A DNA stretch of 7,104 nucleotides, from NCBI GenBank assembly GCA_030615845.1, contig JAUWYM010000038.1:1-7104 (forward strand), read 5' to 3'. Of this stretch, positions 4,508-7,104 are shown piece by piece. Each line of letters opens with the position of its first letter. The stretch's first letter is position 1. This DNA is from Thermoplasmatota archaeon. GTDB lineage: Archaea; Thermoplasmatota; E2; DHVEG-1. The position numbers and the translations under genes were made by a program. Below the pieces are notes generated by a model, which worked only from the letters and a program-made list of their open reading frames with translations, searched no databases and had not been told where the DNA came from.

Positions 4508-6478
4508 ATGAATAGAAAAATCGGCGTGTTTGTTTGTCATTGCGGTATTAATATTTCTAAGACAGTTGACGTTGAGGCGTTAACAAAGTATACAAGCTTG
4601 CTTGATGACGTGGTTGTAAGTGAGAACTACAAGTATATGTGTTCTGATCTTGGTGCTCAACTTATCAAAAAATCCATCAAAAAACATAAACTAGATGGTG
4701 TGGTCATTGCTTGCTGTTCTCCTCGAATGCACGAGCATACCTTTCGACAGGTGGTTGAGGATGGTGGTTTAAATCAGTTTAATGTAGAGATTGTAAACAT
4801 ACGAGAGCAATGCTCGTGGGCACATGAAGATAAAAAAAGTGCGACAGAGAAAGCGAAATCCTTGGTGCGTGCTGCAGTTGCAAAAACACGAATGTTGGAA
4901 TCATTAGAATCTTCAACGATTGCTGTAACACCGAAAGCACTTGTGATCGGTGGCGGGATTGCTGGTATTCAGACATCGCTTGATCTTGCTAATGCAGGAT
5001 ATAAAGTGTCTCTTGTTGAACGATCGCCAAGTATTGGTGGACGGATGGCACAGCTTGATAAAACCTTTCCAACGCTTGATTGTTCATCTTGTATTTTGAC
5101 TCCTAAGATGATGGAGGTATCTAATCATCCCAATATCGAACTGATTACCTACGCTGAGGTGACAAGTGTTGATGGAAGCATCGGTAACTATACAGTGAAG
5201 ATAACAAAACATCCACGGTATGTTGACATGGAGAAATGTACAGGATGCGATGATTGCGCTGCAGCTTGTAGGATGAAAGGCAGAGTGCCTAATGAATTCG
5301 ATATGAATATGGGGAAACGTGGCGCTGTCTACATTCCCTTTCCGCAGGCGATACCATTGAAATATACTATTGATCCAAAGTATTGTCTTTTTTTGACTCG
5401 TGATAAATGTGGGACGTCACCTGCTTGTCAAGATGCATGTGCACCAAAAGCTATTGATTTTGATCAGAAAGATGAAGAAATTGAACGAACCGTTGGTGCG
5501 ATTGTTGTGGCTACAGGATATGATCTTATGGATCCTGCAGGTCTTTATGAATATGGCTATAATTATTCCTCAGATGTCATCACTACACTTGAACTGGAGC
5601 GACTGATTAGCTCTTCTGGGCCTACATTAGGTGAGATTCTCCGTCCTTCTAATGCGGAGAAACCAAAAAGCATCACTTTTATCTTATGTGTTGGTTCTCG
5701 AGACGAAACAGAATATCAATGGTGTTGCCGTATAGGCTGTATGAGTGCACTGAAACATGTCTATCTGCTTCGGGAGAAACTTGGCGATGATGTTGAAATC
5801 AATATTTGTTATAATGATGTCAGATCTTTTGGTAAAGGATACGAAGAATTTTATAGAACAATTAGAGGCGTGAACGCCAACTTTTTTAGAGGACGGCCAT
5901 CAGAAGTTCGACCGATGAAGGATCATTTGAAGATCGATATCTTTGATACAATGACTAGTAAACTCTTCGAGGTTAAAACTGATATGGTGGTTCTTGTACC
6001 TGCACTTGTTCCTCGCGTGGGTTCTGATGAACTTACTCGGGTTCTTCATATCTCTCAAAGTGGTGATGGATTCTTCTTAGAGGCTCATCCGAAACTCCGT
6101 CCGATGGATACATTTACCGACGGTATTTTTATTGCTGGATGCTGTCAAGGTCCAAAAGATATTCAGGATTCTGTGTCACAGGCAAGTGGTGCTGCATCTC
6201 GAGCGTTAACGATCCTTTCGAAGAAAGAATTAGAAATTGAGCCGTTAATTGCTCAGGTGAATGAAGATGTTTGTTCTGGATGTGGTATCTGCGTATCAAT
6301 TTGTAGTTTTAATGCAATCGAACTTGTAAAAGACGAAGACGGAAAAACTCATTCAAAAGTCAATGAAGCGTTATGTAAGGGCTGTGGTGCCTGTGTTGGT
6401 TCGTGTCCTTCTGGTGCAATGCAACAACATGGATTCAAGGATAACCAAATGCTTCCTATGGTTGACGAAACAGTGTAA
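4508..6478 (+). CDS. hdrA: CoB-CoM heterodisulfide reductase iron-sulfur subunit A (HdrA, FAD electron-bifurcating)
   Basis: 656 residues from ATG 4508, preceded by GAGGGA at 4495-4500; the alternative ATG 4493 overlaps the hdrB stop (ATGA) and adds five residues. HdrA holds the FAD that bifurcates electrons between ferredoxin and HdrBC. Domains seen: an N-terminal domain beginning V-F-V-C-H-C-G with C-C-S-P-R-M-H-E and I-R-E-Q-C-S-W; the FAD Rossmann motif V-I-G-G-G-I-A-G (about 146-153); D-C-S-S-C (192/195); an inserted ferredoxin with Cys244/247/250/254 and Cys293/301/307/311; the FAD-domain cluster segment Cys394, Cys406-407, Cys411; the F-I-A-G-C-C-Q-G-P-K-D-I signature near 542-552; and a C-terminal two-cluster ferredoxin, Cys589/592/595/599 (followed by Ser, not Pro) and Cys623/626/629/633. 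Length is normal and no in-frame TGA (selenocysteine) occurs. The 394-412 motif differs from methanogen HdrA (see findings). It is last in the operon; no MvhD, hydrogenase or FdhAB gene follows. Confidence 0.94.
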   Translation: MNRKIGVFVCHCGINISKTVDVEALTKYTSLLDDVVVSENYKYMCSDLGAQLIKKSIKKHKLDGVVIACCSPRMHEHTFRQVVEDGGLNQFNVEIVNIREQCSWAHEDKKSATEKAKSLVRAAVAKTRMLESLESSTIAVTPKALVIGGGIAGIQTSLDLANAGYKVSLVERSPSIGGRMAQLDKTFPTLDCSSCILTPKMMEVSNHPNIELITYAEVTSVDGSIGNYTVKITKHPRYVDMEKCTGCDDCAAACRMKGRVPNEFDMNMGKRGAVYIPFPQAIPLKYTIDPKYCLFLTRDKCGTSPACQDACAPKAIDFDQKDEEIERTVGAIVVATGYDLMDPAGLYEYGYNYSSDVITTLELERLISSSGPTLGEILRPSNAEKPKSITFILCVGSRDETEYQWCCRIGCMSALKHVYLLREKLGDDVEINICYNDVRSFGKGYEEFYRTIRGVNANFFRGRPSEVRPMKDHLKIDIFDTMTSKLFEVKTDMVVLVPALVPRVGSDELTRVLHISQSGDGFFLEAHPKLRPMDTFTDGIFIAGCCQGPKDIQDSVSQASGAASRALTILSKKELEIEPLIAQVNEDVCSGCGICVSICSFNAIELVKDEDGKTHSKVNEALCKGCGACVGSCPSGAMQQHGFKDNQMLPMVDETV

Positions 6479-6481
6479 ATA

Positions 6482-6515
6482 GTTGTTAGAAGAATATGCA
6501 TACAACGATATTTTT
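6482..6515 (+). terminator. Possible hdr operon terminator: weak hairpin plus T-run
   Basis: Just after the hdrA stop, GTTGT (6482-6486) can pair with ACAAC (6502-6506) around a loop containing the palindrome TATGCATA (6495-6502, which overlaps the second arm by one base), followed by TTTTT (6511-6515). The stem is short. The T-run alone could act as an archaeal terminator. The site lies between convergent genes and touches the stop codon of the minus-strand gene. Confidence 0.3.
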
Positions 6516-6945
6516 ATTGTGACGGTATAAGTATAAAGAATAATAGTACAAATCCTTTTGCTGTTATTGTACCGCCTTCTACTGTCGCTGTTATATCAAT
6601 AGGGCCAAATCCAAATACAGGTATATCTAAAGAAAACTCACTGTCAAATGGAATGGAAGAAATAATACCATCATAATGATCATTTATCATGCCAAGTATT
6701 CCCCCAATCACTGAAATATCAAATTCTACACCAAATACGTCAACATCTCCAACATTTCTGATAATCAAATGTACGCCGATACCACCAGTAATTTCTACTT
6801 CAAGTTCGTCATCAAATACAGATATATTTGACTCGTCGTTTAGTATTTGAGAATCTTCATCATCTATACCAGTCGATGTTGCACCAGCTCCAAGTCCACT
6901 AAGAATTAAAACTCCAACCAAGAGTATTGTAAGTATGTGTCTCAT
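6514..6945 (-). CDS. Small secreted protein consisting mainly of the domain found at the M28 peptidase C-terminus
   Basis: 143 residues from ATG 6945. The start is chosen because the TATA box ends 32 nt before it and GGG lies 8 nt upstream; the ATG at 6966 (150 residues) is only 11 nt from the TATA box and would precede the expected transcript start. Residues 1-24 form a signal peptide (M-R-H, hydrophobic core, A-G-A). A short acidic linker rich in Asp, Glu, Asn and Ser (about 26-46) follows, then a beta-rich domain (about 48-141) with L-E-V-E-I-T-G-G-I-G-V, N-V-G-D-V-D-V, D-I-S, G-G-I, G-I-I-S-S-I-P, F-G-F-G and I-T-A-T-V. This domain aligns with the M28 C-terminus. No catalytic motif or cysteine is seen. 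It may be a cell-surface or binding module; its function is unknown. It ends in a very hydrophobic stretch (V-L-L-F-F-I-L-I-P), which corresponds to the last strand of the M28 domain rather than a clear anchor. Confidence 0.75.
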   Translation of the reverse strand: MRHILTILLVGVLILSGLGAGATSTGIDDEDSQILNDESNISVFDDELEVEITGGIGVHLIIRNVGDVDVFGVEFDISVIGGILGMINDHYDGIISSIPFDSEFSLDIPVFGFGPIDITATVEGGTITAKGFVLLFFILIPSQ

Positions 6946-6977
6946 AATTTTTTCCCATGTAAACATAGACTTACGTG

Positions 6978-6985
6978 CATATAAA
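6978..6985 (-). promoter_or_regulatory. TATA box (TTTATATG) for the small secreted protein
   Basis: TTTATATG on the minus strand, 32 nt before ATG 6945. The predicted start near 6957 gives a leader of about 12 nt, in line with the other promoters of the window. Confidence 0.5.
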
Positions 6986-7037
6986 CCGTTTTAAGCCATT
7001 ATCCCCTCCGTAACAACAGGAGAAAAAAAAGAAGGAG

Positions 7038-7104
7038 ATGTTAAACCAAGTCTCTAAAGTTTTAATAGCTATAGTAGATATTGTAGTAGTGGGGGGGGGC
7101 AGAT
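7038..7104 (+). CDS. Possible start of a further gene, running off the window
   Basis: From ATG 7038 a frame stays open to the window end (22 codons): M-L-N-Q-V-S-K-V-L-I-A-I-V-D-I-V-V-V-G-G-G. The purine-rich GAAGGAG abuts the ATG, which is too close for a normal SD, so the start is doubtful. The D-I-V-V-V-G-G-G string resembles the first strand and glycine turn of a Rossmann FAD/NAD-binding fold, but the glycines are encoded by a run of nine G whose length is uncertain. Too little is present to call a product. Confidence 0.2.
   Translation, partial: MLNQVSKVLIAIVDIVVVGGGR
7091..7099. repeat. Homopolymer run of nine G
   Basis: Nine consecutive G at the extreme end of the window in an otherwise AT-rich sequence. 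It may be a real slippage-prone tract or a sequencing/assembly artefact near a contig end. Confidence 0.6.

Noticed and set aside
3232..4976. Minus-strand ORFs inside hdrC, hdrB and hdrA
   Set aside because: They are short frames antisense to strongly recognised genes and have no supporting promoter or ribosome site.
4508..6478. Selenocysteine in HdrA, as known in some methanococci
   Set aside because: The hdrA frame contains no in-frame TGA; the relevant cysteine positions are encoded by TGT or TGC.
1..7104. CRISPR array, tRNA, rRNA, insertion sequence or attachment site
   Set aside because: No regularly spaced direct repeats, no tRNA-like fold with its conserved T-loop, no transposase and no terminal inverted repeats were seen on reading; no computed scan was run.

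Overview
The window looks like a piece of an AT-rich archaeal genome. Four of the transcription units have archaeal TATA boxes (TTTAAATA, TTTATATA or TTTATATG) 32-37 nt before the start codon, usually followed by a purine-rich Shine-Dalgarno (SD) sequence. The mix of secreted peptidases and a soluble heterodisulfide reductase set would suit an anaerobic, protein-degrading euryarchaeon, for example an uncultured Thermoplasmatota lineage such as the MBG-D/Thermoprofundales type. That placement is inference from gene content, not a phylogeny.

Layout. Positions 1-984 (+) hold the 3' part of a C25 (gingipain-like) cysteine peptidase gene. Seven bases later, convergent to it, is a complete secreted M28 zinc aminopeptidase with a PKD domain and an unnamed C-terminal beta-rich domain (992-2644, -). 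Upstream of that is a small lysine-rich secreted ORF with its own promoter (2617-2826, -). A divergent intergenic region of about 265 bp leads into a compact operon hdrC-hdrB-hdrA (3092-6478, +). Convergent to hdrA is a small secreted protein (6514-6945, -) that consists almost entirely of the same C-terminal domain found on the M28 peptidase. The last about 120 bp may hold the start of another gene and contain a run of nine G.

How the parts may work together. The peptidases would act outside the cell and release peptides or amino acids. HdrABC is a cytoplasmic iron-sulfur flavoprotein complex that in methanogens reduces CoM-S-S-CoB by flavin-based electron bifurcation. In a fermenter it could balance ferredoxin and thiol/disulfide or other electron carriers, but no hydrogenase, formate dehydrogenase or MvhD gene lies in the window, so its partner and disulfide substrate are unknown.

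Main points for a second look: (1) the about 95-residue domain shared by the M28 peptidase and the neighbouring small secreted protein; (2) a probable non-canonical ATT start of the M28 gene; (3) a rearranged cysteine motif for the HdrA flavin-domain cluster (C-x11-CC-x3-C-M where a methanogen motif recalled as C-x12-C-x3-CC is expected).
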